Positions 27,151 to 36,731 of a stretch of DNA of 64,000 nucleotides are shown here, one piece after another; within the stretch, counting starts at the first letter, position 1; the number at the start of each line of letters is the position of its first letter. Under the pieces are notes generated by a model. That model was not told the origin of the DNA. It saw only the letters and a program-made list of their open reading frames with translations, and did no database searches. A program made the translations under genes and the position numbers. This stretch comes from DALYLB01 sp033763135. GTDB lineage: Bacteria; Acidobacteriota; Blastocatellia; RBC074. The stretch covers positions 1 to 64,000 of the forward strand of contig JANRKY010000075.1 of the NCBI GenBank assembly GCA_033763135.1, read 5' to 3'.

Positions 27151-27312
27151 ATGTCACGTCGCCCCGCTCGTGTCAACCACCCTCGGTTCCCGCCGCGTTC
27201 ATTTCGCCGCGGCCTTTTCCCGGCCAATTGCCCATCCTTCACACTGGGCGGCGGGGCGCTTCGGATTGTTCGCGATCGATGGGGAGGCGGAATTGACGGC
27301 ATGTGAATACTC

Positions 27313-27357
27313 ATTGTATACAACTCTATTGACAAAACCGCGTGGATCTCCTAGCGT
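27313..27357 (+). promoter_or_regulatory. Operator plus promoter of the D-aminoacylase operon
   Basis: ATTGTATACAAC (27313-27324) stands 4 bp upstream of TTGACA (27329-27334), a 17-bp spacer and TAGCGT (27352-27357). The layout is the same as upstream of the TonB receptor gene on the other strand. The transcript would have about 100 nt of leader before the GAGGAG site and ATG at 27467. Confidence 0.7.
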
Positions 27358-27466
27358 ACGAGGACCGAAGCAGATTGGTCGATGGAGTTGCGTTCGCGGC
27401 GTGGAGGGCGAAATCCGCGATGACGAAAGCGATGGCGACACCGCCCGAAAAAACGAGGAGACGTTC

Positions 27467-29182
27467 ATGGCTGCGCGCTGGTTTTTCGCTCTGCTGCTTG
27501 TATTGAGCTTGCCGTTCTCTGCCTGCACGCGCGGGCCGTCGGCGGGTCGGCGGTTTGATGTGTTGATCAAGGGGGGCATGGTCTATGACGGCACGGGAGA
27601 GGCGGCGCGCAGGGTGGATATTGGGATCAACGGCGACCGCATCGTGGCGCTTGGGGATCTGAGCGCGGCGCGCGGGCAGACGACCCTCGATGCGGCGGGG
27701 CTCGCGGTTGCGCCGGGGTTCATCAACATGCTGTCGTGGTCGACGGAGACGATGATCGTGGATGGCCGTTCGCAGGGGGAAATCCGACAGGGGGTGACGC
27801 TCCAGATTTTTGGCGAGGGCGATTCGATGGGGCCGCTCAGCGAGGAGATGAAGAGGCGCCGCATCGAGGCGCAGGGGGATTTGAAATATCCGATCGAGTG
27901 GACGACGCTGGCGGAATATCTCGCTTATCTGGAGAGGCGCGGCGTATCGCAGAACGTTGCGTCGTACATTGGCGCGACCACGATTCGGGAGCACGTCATT
28001 GGGTTGCAAGACAGGAAGGCGACGCCCGCGCAGATGGAGCAGATGCGCGAGCTCGTGCGCCGGGAGATGGCGGCGGGGGCGCTCGGGATCGGGTCGTCGC
28101 TGATTTATGCGCCGGCGTATTACGCGCCGACGGAGGAGTTGATCGAGCTCTGCAAGGTGGCGGCGCAATATCAGGGCAAATACATTTCGCACATCCGCAG
28201 CGAGGGCAATCGCCTGCTGGAAGCCGTTGCGGAGCTGATTCGCATCTCGCGGGAAGCGGGCATTCCCGCCGAAATTTATCACCTCAAAGCCGGCGGCAAG
28301 GCGAACTGGCCAAAGATGGACCGGGTGATCGCGATGGTCGAAACGGCGCGCGCGGAGGGGCTGAAGATCACCGCGGACATGTACACCTATGAGGCGGCCT
28401 CGACCGGCCTCGAGGCATGCATGCCGCCGTGGGTGCTGGATGGAGGCTACGAGGCGGCGTACAGGCGATTCCGGGATCCTGTCATGCGCAAGAAGATCGC
28501 GGAAGAGATGCGCCGCGCGGACACGGCCTGGGAGAACAACTTCATGGGCGTCGAATCGCCCGACAAGATTCTGCTGATCGGCTTCAAGTCGGACAAATTG
28601 AAGCCGCTGACCGGCAAGACGCTTGGGGAAGTCGCGCGGATGCGCGGGGCGGACCCGGCGGAGACCGTGATGGATCTGGTGCTCGAGGATCGGTCGCGGG
28701 TGCTGGCCGTCTATTTTCTGATGTCGGAGGAGAACGTGAAGAAGCAGCTCAGGCTGCCGTGGCTCTCGTTCTGTTCCGACGGCGAATCGCAGGCGCCCGA
28801 GGGCGATTTTCTGAAATCGTCGGTGCATCCGCGATGTTACGGCAACTTCGCGCGCGTGCTGGGCAGATACACGCGGGATGAAAAGGTGCTGACGATGGAA
28901 GAGGCGGTGCGCAAGCTGAGCGGGCTGCCCGCGACGAATCTGGGGCTGGAGGGGCGCGGGTTTCTGAAGGAGGGGATGTTCGCCGATGTCGTGATCTTCG
29001 ATCCCGCGACGATTGCGGACCGGGCGACGTTCGAAAAGCCGCATCAGTATTCGGTCGGAATGAAGCACGTATTCGTCAATGGCGTGCAGGTGCTGCGGGA
29101 CGGCGAGCATACGGGCGCAACGCCGGGCCGGGCGGTGTGGGGGCCGGGGAAAAAACGGGCGCCGCTCAGCGGCGGCGGATGA
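27467..29182 (+). CDS. N-acyl-D-amino-acid deacylase-like amidohydrolase, lipoprotein
   Basis: The 571-aa protein has a lipoprotein signal (hydrophobic core ending LPFSAC, Cys20) and an amidohydrolase fold: FDVLIKGGMVYDGTG, APGFIN, IRQGVT, GALGIGSSLIYAP, YISHIRSEG, IYHLKAGG and a C-terminal GFLKEGMFADVVIFDP. It resembles D-aminoacylases, which release D-amino acids from N-acyl derivatives. The usual HxH metal motif after GFID is absent; the segment reads GFINMLSWS. This is either a one-metal subfamily or a changed chemistry. The ATG has GAGGAG 6 nt upstream, and the 17-nt spacing to the DapA-family gene indicates one operon. Confidence 0.88.
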   Translation: MAARWFFALLLVLSLPFSACTRGPSAGRRFDVLIKGGMVYDGTGEAARRVDIGINGDRIVALGDLSAARGQTTLDAAGLAVAPGFINMLSWSTETMIVDGRSQGEIRQGVTLQIFGEGDSMGPLSEEMKRRRIEAQGDLKYPIEWTTLAEYLAYLERRGVSQNVASYIGATTIREHVIGLQDRKATPAQMEQMRELVRREMAAGALGIGSSLIYAPAYYAPTEELIELCKVAAQYQGKYISHIRSEGNRLLEAVAELIRISREAGIPAEIYHLKAGGKANWPKMDRVIAMVETARAEGLKITADMYTYEAASTGLEACMPPWVLDGGYEAAYRRFRDPVMRKKIAEEMRRADTAWENNFMGVESPDKILLIGFKSDKLKPLTGKTLGEVARMRGADPAETVMDLVLEDRSRVLAVYFLMSEENVKKQLRLPWLSFCSDGESQAPEGDFLKSSVHPRCYGNFARVLGRYTRDEKVLTMEEAVRKLSGLPATNLGLEGRGFLKEGMFADVVIFDPATIADRATFEKPHQYSVGMKHVFVNGVQVLRDGEHTGATPGRAVWGPGKKRAPLSGGG

Positions 29183-29199
29183 GCAGCAAGGAGGACGCG

Positions 29200-30099
29200 A
29201 TGAAGATGGAATGGCAGGGCGTCATGCCCGCGATTACGACAGGGTTCAACGAGGATCTGACGATCGATCATGGCTTTGTGGCGGAGCACGCCCGCTGGCT
29301 CGTGGACAATGGCTGCACGGCGATCGTCACGCCGGGGTCGCTCGGCGAGGGGAATGCGCTGACGTTCGAAGAGCGTCTTCAGCTCTGGGAGACGATGGGC
29401 CGGGCGGTCGGCGACCGCGTGCCGGTGGTCGGCGCCGTCTCTGCGCTCAGCACGGCGGAGGCCGTCGCGCAGGCGCGGGCGGCGTCGGAAAAGGGCTGCC
29501 GCGGCCTGATGATCCTGCCGCCGTTTGTGTACAAAGGCGATTGGCGCGAGATGAAGACGCATGTCGCCGCGGTTTTCCGGGCCACGAACCTGTCCTGCAT
29601 GCTTTATAACAACCCGGTCTCGTACGGCACGGACTTTCTGCCGGAACAGATTTTTGAATTGGCCGGGGAGCACGAGACCTTTCACGCGGTCAAGGAATCG
29701 AGCCAGGATGCCCGCCGCATCACGGCGATCAAGGCGCTCTGCGGCGACCGGTTGTCCGTGCTGGTCGGCGCGGATGACGTGATTGTCGAAGGCGTCGTCG
29801 TCGGCGCGACGGGCAGCGTCGCCGGGCTGGTCAACGCCTTTCCGAGAGAGACGGTCGCGCTGCTCGATTACGCTCGCAGCGGCGAGATGGCGAAGGCGAT
29901 GGCGCTGTACTACTGGTTTCTGCCGCTGTTGCGGATGGACAACGTTCCGAAATTCGTGCAGCTCATCAAGCTGGCGCAGCAGGAGGTCGGCATGGGCAGC
30001 GCGCGCGTGCGCCCGCCGCGATTGGAACTTGTGGGGAACGAATTGGAAGAGGCCCGGACGATCATTCAGGCGGCGATCCGAAACCGCCCCGCGGCGTGA
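29200..30099 (+). CDS. DapA-family lyase/aldolase (class I, Schiff base)
   Basis: The 299-aa protein is a dihydrodipicolinate synthase/N-acetylneuraminate lyase-type TIM barrel: GSLGEGNALT near residue 46, the catalytic Tyr136 in MLYNNPV and the Schiff-base Lys165 in HAVKESS, with GADDVIVEGVVVGATGSVAG near the end. Without the full DapA substrate signature in context it is probably a catabolic member, for example of the deaminase type used in hydroxyproline breakdown, rather than lysine biosynthesis; this is inference from neighbours. AAGGAGG at 29188-29194 fixes the start at 29200 rather than the upstream ATG at 29137. Confidence 0.88.
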   Translation: MKMEWQGVMPAITTGFNEDLTIDHGFVAEHARWLVDNGCTAIVTPGSLGEGNALTFEERLQLWETMGRAVGDRVPVVGAVSALSTAEAVAQARAASEKGCRGLMILPPFVYKGDWREMKTHVAAVFRATNLSCMLYNNPVSYGTDFLPEQIFELAGEHETFHAVKESSQDARRITAIKALCGDRLSVLVGADDVIVEGVVVGATGSVAGLVNAFPRETVALLDYARSGEMAKAMALYYWFLPLLRMDNVPKFVQLIKLAQQEVGMGSARVRPPRLELVGNELEEARTIIQAAIRNRPAA

Positions 30100-30125
30100 C
30101 CGACGGCGGCGCACGGAGTGATGGC

Positions 30126-31571
30126 ATGAACACAGCAGCGGCATTGCTTGCGCTTACGATTCTGACGATCTCTTCGCTGGCTCAGGCGCGCTCACCGCAC
30201 GAGCGAGAGGCGCAGGTGGACCGGCTTTTCGCGCAGTGGAACAAGCCGGATTCGCCGGGCGCCGCCCTTGCCGTGATCCAGGACGGCGCGGTGATCTACA
30301 AACGCGGCTATGGGCAGGCCAATCTGGAATTCGGCATTCCGAACGCGCCGGACACGGCCTTCTATCTCTGCTCGACCTCGAAGCAGTTTACGGCGATGGC
30401 CATTGCTCTGCTGGAGGAGCAGGGCCGGCTCCGGCTGGAGGACGACATTCGCCGATATCTGCCGGAGATGCCGCAATACCCGCACCCGATCACCATCCGC
30501 CATCTGATTCACCACACCAGCGGGCTGCGCGAATACTTCACATTGTGGGGATTGGCGGGACGAAACGCCGCGGATTCGATTTCGGAAGAAGAGAACCTGC
30601 TGATGCTGTCGCGGCAGAAAGCGCTCAACTTCGCGCCGGGCGAACAGTATTCCTACAACAACTCCGGTTACTTTTTGCTCGCGATGATTGTAAAGCGCGC
30701 GAGCGGCAGATCGCTTCGCGATTTCGCCGCCGAACAGATCTTCAAGCCGCTCGGCATGAACAATACGCAATATCAGGACGATCGCACCCTCCTGATTCCG
30801 CGCCGGGCGGACAGTTATCTGCCGAGGGCGGGCGGCGGCTTTGCGCTCGGCAAAACCAACTTCGATCTGGTGGGCAGCGGCGGCATTTACACGACGGTCG
30901 AGGATCTCGCCCGGTGGGATCAGAATTTTTATCGGAACCGGCTGGGGCGGGGCGGACCGGCGCTGATCGAGCGCGTCCTGACCAAAAGCCGGTTGAATGA
31001 CGGGCAGGCCCATTTTTACGCCTTCGGTCTCGGCGTCAATCAGTATCGAGGGGAGACGGTTCACGATCATTCCGGTTCGTTCCTCGGCTATCGAACCGAG
31101 TTGCTGCGGTTTCCCGCCCATCGATTCTCGGTCATCGTATTGAGCAATGTCTCGACCGCCGCGGCCGATGGATTGGCGCGCGCTGTGGCCGACATCTATC
31201 TGGCCGAGAAATTCAAGCCCGACGGCGCGACGACGGGGCCGGGCGCGGCTGCCGGCGCCGCCGCTTTGCCGGCTGGCCCGAGCGCGCCGCCGGTCCTGAC
31301 CGCGGATCAGCTTCGGGAATTCACCGGAGAGTTCGTCAGCGATGAGTTGGATGCCGTGTGGTCGCTGCGGATGGAGCAGGGGCAGCTGGCGGCCCGGATT
31401 CGTCGCGCGCAGGCGCGGACGTTCCGCCCGATCGGCGAGGACCGATTCAGCGCGCCGGGCCTCACGCTGCAGTTCAGGCGCGACGCGCAGCGCCGCATCC
31501 TCGGATTTGTCGTGGAGGCCGGTCGCGTCAAGGGCGTGGAGTTCGTGAAGAAGACGGACGCTTCGCGCTGA
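30126..31571 (+). CDS. Secreted serine hydrolase, beta-lactamase/D-aminopeptidase type
   Basis: The 481-aa protein has a signal peptide (residues 1-21, ending SLAQA) and the PF00144 layout: Ser83-x-x-Lys86 in CSTSKQF, YSYNNSGY as the Tyr-x-Asn motif and HDHSGSF in the position of KTG. Residues 30-360 form the hydrolase. After an Ala/Pro linker (about 370-390) comes a C-terminal lipocalin-like domain. Likely substrates are D-amino acid peptides, esters or peptidoglycan fragments. It lies 26 nt downstream of the DapA-family gene and probably shares its transcript, placing a periplasmic hydrolase in the regulon. Confidence 0.88.
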   Translation: MNTAAALLALTILTISSLAQARSPHEREAQVDRLFAQWNKPDSPGAALAVIQDGAVIYKRGYGQANLEFGIPNAPDTAFYLCSTSKQFTAMAIALLEEQGRLRLEDDIRRYLPEMPQYPHPITIRHLIHHTSGLREYFTLWGLAGRNAADSISEEENLLMLSRQKALNFAPGEQYSYNNSGYFLLAMIVKRASGRSLRDFAAEQIFKPLGMNNTQYQDDRTLLIPRRADSYLPRAGGGFALGKTNFDLVGSGGIYTTVEDLARWDQNFYRNRLGRGGPALIERVLTKSRLNDGQAHFYAFGLGVNQYRGETVHDHSGSFLGYRTELLRFPAHRFSVIVLSNVSTAAADGLARAVADIYLAEKFKPDGATTGPGAAAGAAALPAGPSAPPVLTADQLREFTGEFVSDELDAVWSLRMEQGQLAARIRRAQARTFRPIGEDRFSAPGLTLQFRRDAQRRILGFVVEAGRVKGVEFVKKTDASR

Positions 31572-31600
31572 ATTTGACCTAAATCAGAACAAGGAACAAT

Positions 31601-31700
31601 CGGACAGGAGAACTCAACCACGGGGGACACGGGGCCCCGATAATGATTGATCCCCGTGTTCCCCGTGCACCCCGTGGTTGAGTATCCGTCCGAATGTTTC
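31601..31700 (+). repeat. CCACGGGG palindromic element, copy B
   Basis: Left arm CGGACAGGAG then ACTCAACCACGGGGG, right arm CCCCGTGGTTGAGTATCCGTCCG. The arms pair over most of their length. It occupies the gap between two convergent genes and could act as a bidirectional terminator. Confidence 0.8.
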
Positions 31701-31743
31701 CTGGTCCGATTTAGATGCGCTGGCCGAAACAATGATCAAGGCC

Positions 31744-32850
31744 CTACCGGGGGCAGACCTCGTCCAGCGAGAGCGAGATGCTGTCGAGGCCCCGGGTCAG
31801 CTGGGTCGCGTCCGGCCAGCCAAAGCCCACGCGCATAAATCGGCGGTCCATCTCGAACCAGTGGCCGGGGCCGACGAAGGTTTTGTGGGTCTCGTTCAGC
31901 GTCTGATAGAACCGGTTCACGTCGACCTCCGCCCGGATGTGCGGAAAGCAGACGACGCCGCCCTGCGGTCGGACGCATTCCAACCGCGATTCCCCGGCCA
32001 GCCATTGTTCGAGGATCTCGCGATTCCGATTGACGTGCCGGCGGATGCGCGCGAAATGCTCGACTTTCCGGCGCAGAAACTGATACGCGATCTCTTCGTC
32101 TACCACCGAATTGCAGATGCTGATCTGTTCTTTCGCCGCGAGGAAGGTCTCCATCAGCCGTCTGTCCCGCGTGAGCAGCCAGCCGATCCGAATGCCGGGC
32201 AACCCACAGGCTTTCGACATGGACGATACGCTGATGGCGCGGTCGCTGAGCGACGCGGCGAGCGGCGGCAGCGGGCCGAAGGCCAGATCCCGGTACGTTT
32301 CATCGAGCAGCAGCCGGCAATCGCGCTTTTCGACCAGTTGGAGGATCGCCTGCAATTCGTCCACGCGCAGCATCGTGCCGGTGGGATTATGCGGCGTGGT
32401 CAGGCTGATGAGCCGGGTCTGCGGACGAATCAGCGCGGCCAGACGTTCGAGGTTGACGCGGAAATCCTCTTTCAGCGTCAACTGCAGAAAATCGACCTGA
32501 CAGCCGATGGCGCGCGGCGTTTCGATGTTGGTCGAGTAGTTCGGGACGGCGACGATGAGGTGGTCGTCGGGGCGGAGCAGCGCCGTGTTGACGATGAACA
32601 GGGCCGTCGCCGCGCCGGCCGTGATCAGCACGTCGTCGCTCGTCAATCCAGGGGCTTCGCGCACGATCAGATCGCGCAGTTCGGGCTTGCCGAAATGGTC
32701 GCCGTAACACAGCACCAGATCGTTGAGCTGAAAATCGAGCGCGGACAAGACCGCGTCGGTGACGGAACTTTCGGCCAGATTGGCGTCGATGTTCTGATAG
32801 CCAATCTGCTCCGGCGATTCGATTTCGATGGGCATTCGACGATAGCGCAT
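31744..32850 (-). CDS. Class I/II PLP-dependent aminotransferase
   Basis: The 368-aa fold-type I aminotransferase has LITAGAATALF, PNYSTNIETP, TTPHNPTGTM (Asn155), LLLDETYRDL (Asp183, Tyr186), the PLP lysine in SSMSKACGLPGIRIGW (Lys213) and the C-terminal FMRVGFGWPD with the carboxylate-binding Arg. The substrate is not decided by the sequence; it resembles aspartate/aromatic-type enzymes acting in catabolism. The ATG lies 3 nt after the amidohydrolase stop, so it depends on translation of the upstream peptide-degrading genes. A second ATG six codons later is possible. Confidence 0.88.
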   Translation of the reverse strand: MRYRRMPIEIESPEQIGYQNIDANLAESSVTDAVLSALDFQLNDLVLCYGDHFGKPELRDLIVREAPGLTSDDVLITAGAATALFIVNTALLRPDDHLIVAVPNYSTNIETPRAIGCQVDFLQLTLKEDFRVNLERLAALIRPQTRLISLTTPHNPTGTMLRVDELQAILQLVEKRDCRLLLDETYRDLAFGPLPPLAASLSDRAISVSSMSKACGLPGIRIGWLLTRDRRLMETFLAAKEQISICNSVVDEEIAYQFLRRKVEHFARIRRHVNRNREILEQWLAGESRLECVRPQGGVVCFPHIRAEVDVNRFYQTLNETHKTFVGPGHWFEMDRRFMRVGFGWPDATQLTRGLDSISLSLDEVCPR

Positions 32851-32853
32851 GGG

Positions 32854-34245
32854 TTATTTTTTGAACGGAGGCGGCGGTGATTGGGGCGTGTGGCGCGGCG
32901 TGACGACCTGACCGCCTTGCACCACGATGTGGCCGTCGCGGATGACGAGGTCCACGTTGGCGAGGTCGTCAAGATTGTTGTCCGGTTGTCCGCGGACGAC
33001 CAGCACGTCGGCGAGCTTGCCCGGCGCAATCGTGCCGAGCTTGTCGTCCATATCCAGAATCTCGGCGCCGGTTCGGGTCGCGGCCTGCAGCGCTTCGGAG
33101 ATCGTGAAGCCCGCCTGCACGAACAGTTTCAGCTCGGTGATATATGGGTGCGGCAGGAAGCGAAACCAGTTGTCCACCAGATCCGTGCCAATGCCCATCT
33201 TGATGCCGGCGCGCTTCATCCGGCGAATCATTTCGAGATTGTCTTCCTTCGTGAACGTGAAGCGGCGCGAGGTCGAGCCGTAATATCCGCCGCGCAGGTC
33301 GAAAACGTAGATGTACGGAATCAGCGTGGGCACGGCGGCGACGCCTCGCTGGGCCATCAGGCGGATCGTTTCGTCCGTGCGCGGCAGCGGGTGCTCGATG
33401 CAATCCACGCCCGCTTCGACGGCCCATTGGATATAGAACGTCTCGGCATCGGCGGTGACTTTCAGGCCGAGGGCGTGCGCTTCTTCGACCGCGGCTTTGA
33501 CCTCTTCGCGCGAAAAGTGGCTGGCGAGCTTGATGACATCGGCGCCGCGATCGAACTGTTCGCGCACGGCTTCCCGGAAATCATCGGGCCCTTTGGCGAC
33601 CCGAATTGCGCCCCACAGGGTCGAGGTCGGACCGTGTCCTTCGGCGGCGTGCCCGCTCGTGCCGGTGATCAGGGCGCCGGCGGGAAAGACGCGCGGCCCC
33701 GCGAGGCGATTCTGCGCGACCCATTGCTTCAAGCGAAACGGCGCATGACCATGCGAGGCCGTGTCGCGCACGCTGGTGATGCCGGACTCGATGTAATAGC
33801 GCAATCGCTCCGCGCCCCGAAGCGCCGCATCCGCTTCCAGCACGATCTCTTCGATGTCCGTGCCCGGTTCGCCATAGGTCAGATGCGAATGCAGATCGAT
33901 CAGCCCGGGCAGAATGGTCTTGCCCGCGACGTCGATGACGCGGGCCTCGCGCGGCCAGTCGGTCGCGTCGGGCGGCAGAATCTTCTCGATCTTGTTGCGC
34001 GTAATGACCAGCGTCGCGTTGCGCGCGGCTCCCCCGGCGCCGTCAAAGATTCTGCCGCCGCGCAGCACCAGCGTGCCTTCCGGACCGCGCGGGCGCGGCG
34101 GCGCGGGCGTGCGGCGCGGATCGTCCGTCGTCGTCGCGTTCGGGTCGATCCAGCGGCGACGATCCTGCGCCTTGTCCTGCGCGAACGAGGCGGAGCAGAG
34201 CCCGCATACGAGCGCCCACATTGCGATTCGAGTCAGCGTCTTCAT
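32854..34245 (-). CDS. Secreted imidazolonepropionase-like amidohydrolase (possible Xaa-Pro dipeptidase)
   Basis: The 463-aa protein has a signal peptide (MKTLTRIAMWALVCGLCSAS) and metal-dependent amidohydrolase motifs: DLHSHL (HxH), GITSVRDTASHG, VIKLASHFS with the bridging lysine, IEHPLPRTD, GTDLVDNW and the C-terminal GTIAPGKLADVLVV. This subgroup includes bacterial L-Xaa-L-Pro dipeptidases, which would fit the DPP-IV-like peptidase encoded 2 nt upstream. The ATG at 34245 begins the signal sequence; the longer ORF from 34584 is an extension inside the peptidase gene. Confidence 0.88.
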   Translation of the reverse strand: MKTLTRIAMWALVCGLCSASFAQDKAQDRRRWIDPNATTTDDPRRTPAPPRPRGPEGTLVLRGGRIFDGAGGAARNATLVITRNKIEKILPPDATDWPREARVIDVAGKTILPGLIDLHSHLTYGEPGTDIEEIVLEADAALRGAERLRYYIESGITSVRDTASHGHAPFRLKQWVAQNRLAGPRVFPAGALITGTSGHAAEGHGPTSTLWGAIRVAKGPDDFREAVREQFDRGADVIKLASHFSREEVKAAVEEAHALGLKVTADAETFYIQWAVEAGVDCIEHPLPRTDETIRLMAQRGVAAVPTLIPYIYVFDLRGGYYGSTSRRFTFTKEDNLEMIRRMKRAGIKMGIGTDLVDNWFRFLPHPYITELKLFVQAGFTISEALQAATRTGAEILDMDDKLGTIAPGKLADVLVVRGQPDNNLDDLANVDLVIRDGHIVVQGGQVVTPRHTPQSPPPPFKK

Positions 34246-34247
34246 CG

Positions 34248-36587
34248 TCAATTCCCCAGCATTCCTCTGAGCTTCACGTCCTTTGGCGGCTCCACCCCCA
34301 GCAGATGGCGCACGAAGTAGTCGAACATCCGGCGAATGAAATATGGATCGACTTTGGCTGAGCCGTGATTGCGATTCGGCAGAATGATCAAATCGTAATC
34401 CTTGTTGGCTTTTGTCAGCGCGTCGATCAGCTGAAACGCGTTCGCCGGATGCGTGTTGTCGTCCATGTCGCCATGAACGATCAGCAGCTTGCCGCGCAGA
34501 TTGGGCGCGAGGGTCTGCACGGCCTGCCTGGCGTAATTCTCGCCGTTCGCCAGGCCGTGGTATTTCTCGCTCCATTCCGCCCAATAGCCACGCAGATCGT
34601 AGCTGCCCACCGACGCGACGGCGACCTTGTAGAAATCGGGATGCTGCAACAGCGAATGCGCCGCGGCCCGGCCGCCGCCCGAATGTCCCCAGATGCCGAC
34701 GCGGTCGAGATCGAGATACGGATAACGCGCGGCGAGCTGGCGAATGCCCGCGATGTGGTCCGCAAAATAGCCCGAGAGCTCCATGTGCCCATAGACCAGA
34801 TCGTGCATCGCCTTGCCGCGCAGCGGCGTCGCCCTGCCGTCGAGATTGAGAACCAGAAATCCGAGCGCCGCAAGCGCCTGCGAATAGTTGTTTTCAAGAA
34901 GCGCCTGATTGAATGAGCGCGGCGCATGGGCGATCTGCGGCCCTGGATAGTTCGCTTCGATGACGGGGTACTTGCGCGCCGGATCGAACTGCGGCGGGCG
35001 ATACAGCACGCCGTACAACTCCGTCGCGCCGTCATCCGCCCTGACCCGGACGCGCTCGGGCGCGCGCCAGCCCGTCGCCTGCAGCGCGCGAAGGTCCGTG
35101 CGCGCGAGCTCGCGAAGCAGCCTGCCGTCCGCCGCGCGCAGCGTCATGACCGGCGGCTGAGCCACCGTCGAGTGCGCATCCACGAAATACCGGCCCGACG
35201 GCGATGCCGCGACGTTGTGCTCGGCCTCTTCCGGCGTCAGCAGCTGCGGATTCGCGCCGTCGAAACCGACGCGATAGAGATGCTTGTAATAAGGATCGCG
35301 CCCCGCTTCGCGGCCGTTCGCCGTGAAGACGAGCTGCCGCGCGCGTTCATCCACATGCAGAATTTCGCGCACGACGAAACTGCCTTTCGTGATCCGATTC
35401 TTCAGCCGGCCCGTGCGCGCGTCATACAGATAGAAATGGCCCCAGCCGTCGCGTTCGGAGAACCAGATCACTTCGGAACCGTCGCTCGTCACGCGCACCA
35501 GCGGGTCCGAATAGAAGAGCGGATTGAGCTGCACCATCGTCTTTTCGGCGCGCTCGTCGATGACGGTGCGAACCGCGCCGGTGTTCGCATCAGCCGCGAA
35601 CATCGTCAAGGCTTTCGCTCCGCGCGCCTCGCGAATGATCCAGATGGTCCGGCTGTCCGCCTGCCAGCGCGCGCGCTGCCGAAAGATCGGCGGCATCAGC
35701 GCGATCACGGGACCGAGCTGGAGGGGCGTGCGCGCATTCGCCGCAGGATCGAAGACGAAATATTCGGCGCGCGGCAGTTGCTCGTCGGCATCTCCCGGCA
35801 CCGGCACCCGCCACGCGAAATGCCTGTGCCGCCCTCCGCCCGGCGGCGCCCATTGAATCAGGTGCTGCTCGCCGACGCTGCGCTGATCCAGGCGATAGCT
35901 CAGCAGCTTGCTGGAATCGGGCGACCACGCGGCTTCCAGGAAGGGCCTGCGCCCCGTCGCCTGCTCGTTCGCCGCGCCCCGCACCTCGTCGGGCGGCGTT
36001 GCGTAACCGTAAAACGGCGCGCCATCGGTCGTCAGCGGCGTCTCCTTGCCGGTGGCGGTTTCCCGCACGAACAGATTGTGATCTCTGACGAAGGCGATCC
36101 ACCGGCCGTCGGGCGAGAGCAGCTCGTGCGCAGGCAGCCGCGGCGGCGGGGCGCTCTTCGCGCAGGGGCCGTCGCCGAGGGCGCACGTCCACCGCGCCCC
36201 CCCGGCGTCAAACTGGATCGCCCTGCCGTCCGCCGTAAAATCGAAGGCGGTGAAGGGCAGATTGTTGGCGGTGTAGCTGACGCCGCTCGCGCGCGAGAGC
36301 GCCGCCGCCAGCTTCGAATGATCGAACGCCGCTTCGCTCGTGCCGCGGTCAGGATCCACGAGGATGAATTCCCGGCCGCCGGCCGACGCATGAAGGAACC
36401 AGAAGCGATCTGTGCCGCCAATCCAGTGGGGCTCCAACTGCAGATTGAACACGAGCTTGCTGATGTTCCAGGGCAGGAATTGTTCCGCCCGCGCATAGTC
36501 TTCGCGCGTCCCCTGCGCGAAAACGGCGAGCATTGGCAGCAGCGCGGCAAACCACAGGCTTCGACCCGCGCAACGCAGAACAAACAT
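34248..36587 (-). CDS. DPP-IV-like S9 prolyl oligopeptidase, secreted
   Basis: The 779-aa protein has a signal peptide (residues 1-25, ending VFAQG), an N-terminal beta-propeller (WSPDSSKLL, DGWGHFYLYD and related blades; PF00930-like) and a C-terminal alpha/beta hydrolase with Ser636 in GHSGGG, Asp in HGDMDDNTH and His741 in NRNHG. S9B enzymes remove Xaa-Pro dipeptides from peptide N-termini. It lies between the TonB receptor and the amidohydrolase, both on the same strand, suggesting periplasmic processing of imported peptides. A strong hairpin separates it from the receptor gene. Confidence 0.92.
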   Translation of the reverse strand: MFVLRCAGRSLWFAALLPMLAVFAQGTREDYARAEQFLPWNISKLVFNLQLEPHWIGGTDRFWFLHASAGGREFILVDPDRGTSEAAFDHSKLAAALSRASGVSYTANNLPFTAFDFTADGRAIQFDAGGARWTCALGDGPCAKSAPPPRLPAHELLSPDGRWIAFVRDHNLFVRETATGKETPLTTDGAPFYGYATPPDEVRGAANEQATGRRPFLEAAWSPDSSKLLSYRLDQRSVGEQHLIQWAPPGGGRHRHFAWRVPVPGDADEQLPRAEYFVFDPAANARTPLQLGPVIALMPPIFRQRARWQADSRTIWIIREARGAKALTMFAADANTGAVRTVIDERAEKTMVQLNPLFYSDPLVRVTSDGSEVIWFSERDGWGHFYLYDARTGRLKNRITKGSFVVREILHVDERARQLVFTANGREAGRDPYYKHLYRVGFDGANPQLLTPEEAEHNVAASPSGRYFVDAHSTVAQPPVMTLRAADGRLLRELARTDLRALQATGWRAPERVRVRADDGATELYGVLYRPPQFDPARKYPVIEANYPGPQIAHAPRSFNQALLENNYSQALAALGFLVLNLDGRATPLRGKAMHDLVYGHMELSGYFADHIAGIRQLAARYPYLDLDRVGIWGHSGGGRAAAHSLLQHPDFYKVAVASVGSYDLRGYWAEWSEKYHGLANGENYARQAVQTLAPNLRGKLLIVHGDMDDNTHPANAFQLIDALTKANKDYDLIILPNRNHGSAKVDPYFIRRMFDYFVRHLLGVEPPKDVKLRGMLGN

Positions 36588-36670
36588 GGCGTCTTCTCCT
36601 GATGTTGTCGATGGCGCAGCCGGAATTGTATCCCGCGCGACGGGGTTGTGTCATCGCGCCGGCGACCGAC

Positions 36671-36718
36671 GTTCCCGCATCAGCGAGCCGCTCCGGAGCG
36701 GCTCGCTGATGCGGAAAC
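36671..36718 (-). terminator. Strong hairpin after the TonB receptor gene
   Basis: A perfect 18-bp stem without a loop spacer (GCATCAGCGAGCCGCTCC and its complement, 36677-36712), extended on both sides with one mismatch. There is no T-run. It probably ends or attenuates the receptor transcript before the S9 peptidase gene. Confidence 0.65.
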
Positions 36719-36731
36719 GCGGATCGCACGA

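Noticed and set aside
29200..30099. Assignment of the DapA-family gene as lysine-biosynthetic dapA
   Set aside because: Context is catabolic and the key motifs only define the superfamily, so no symbol was given.
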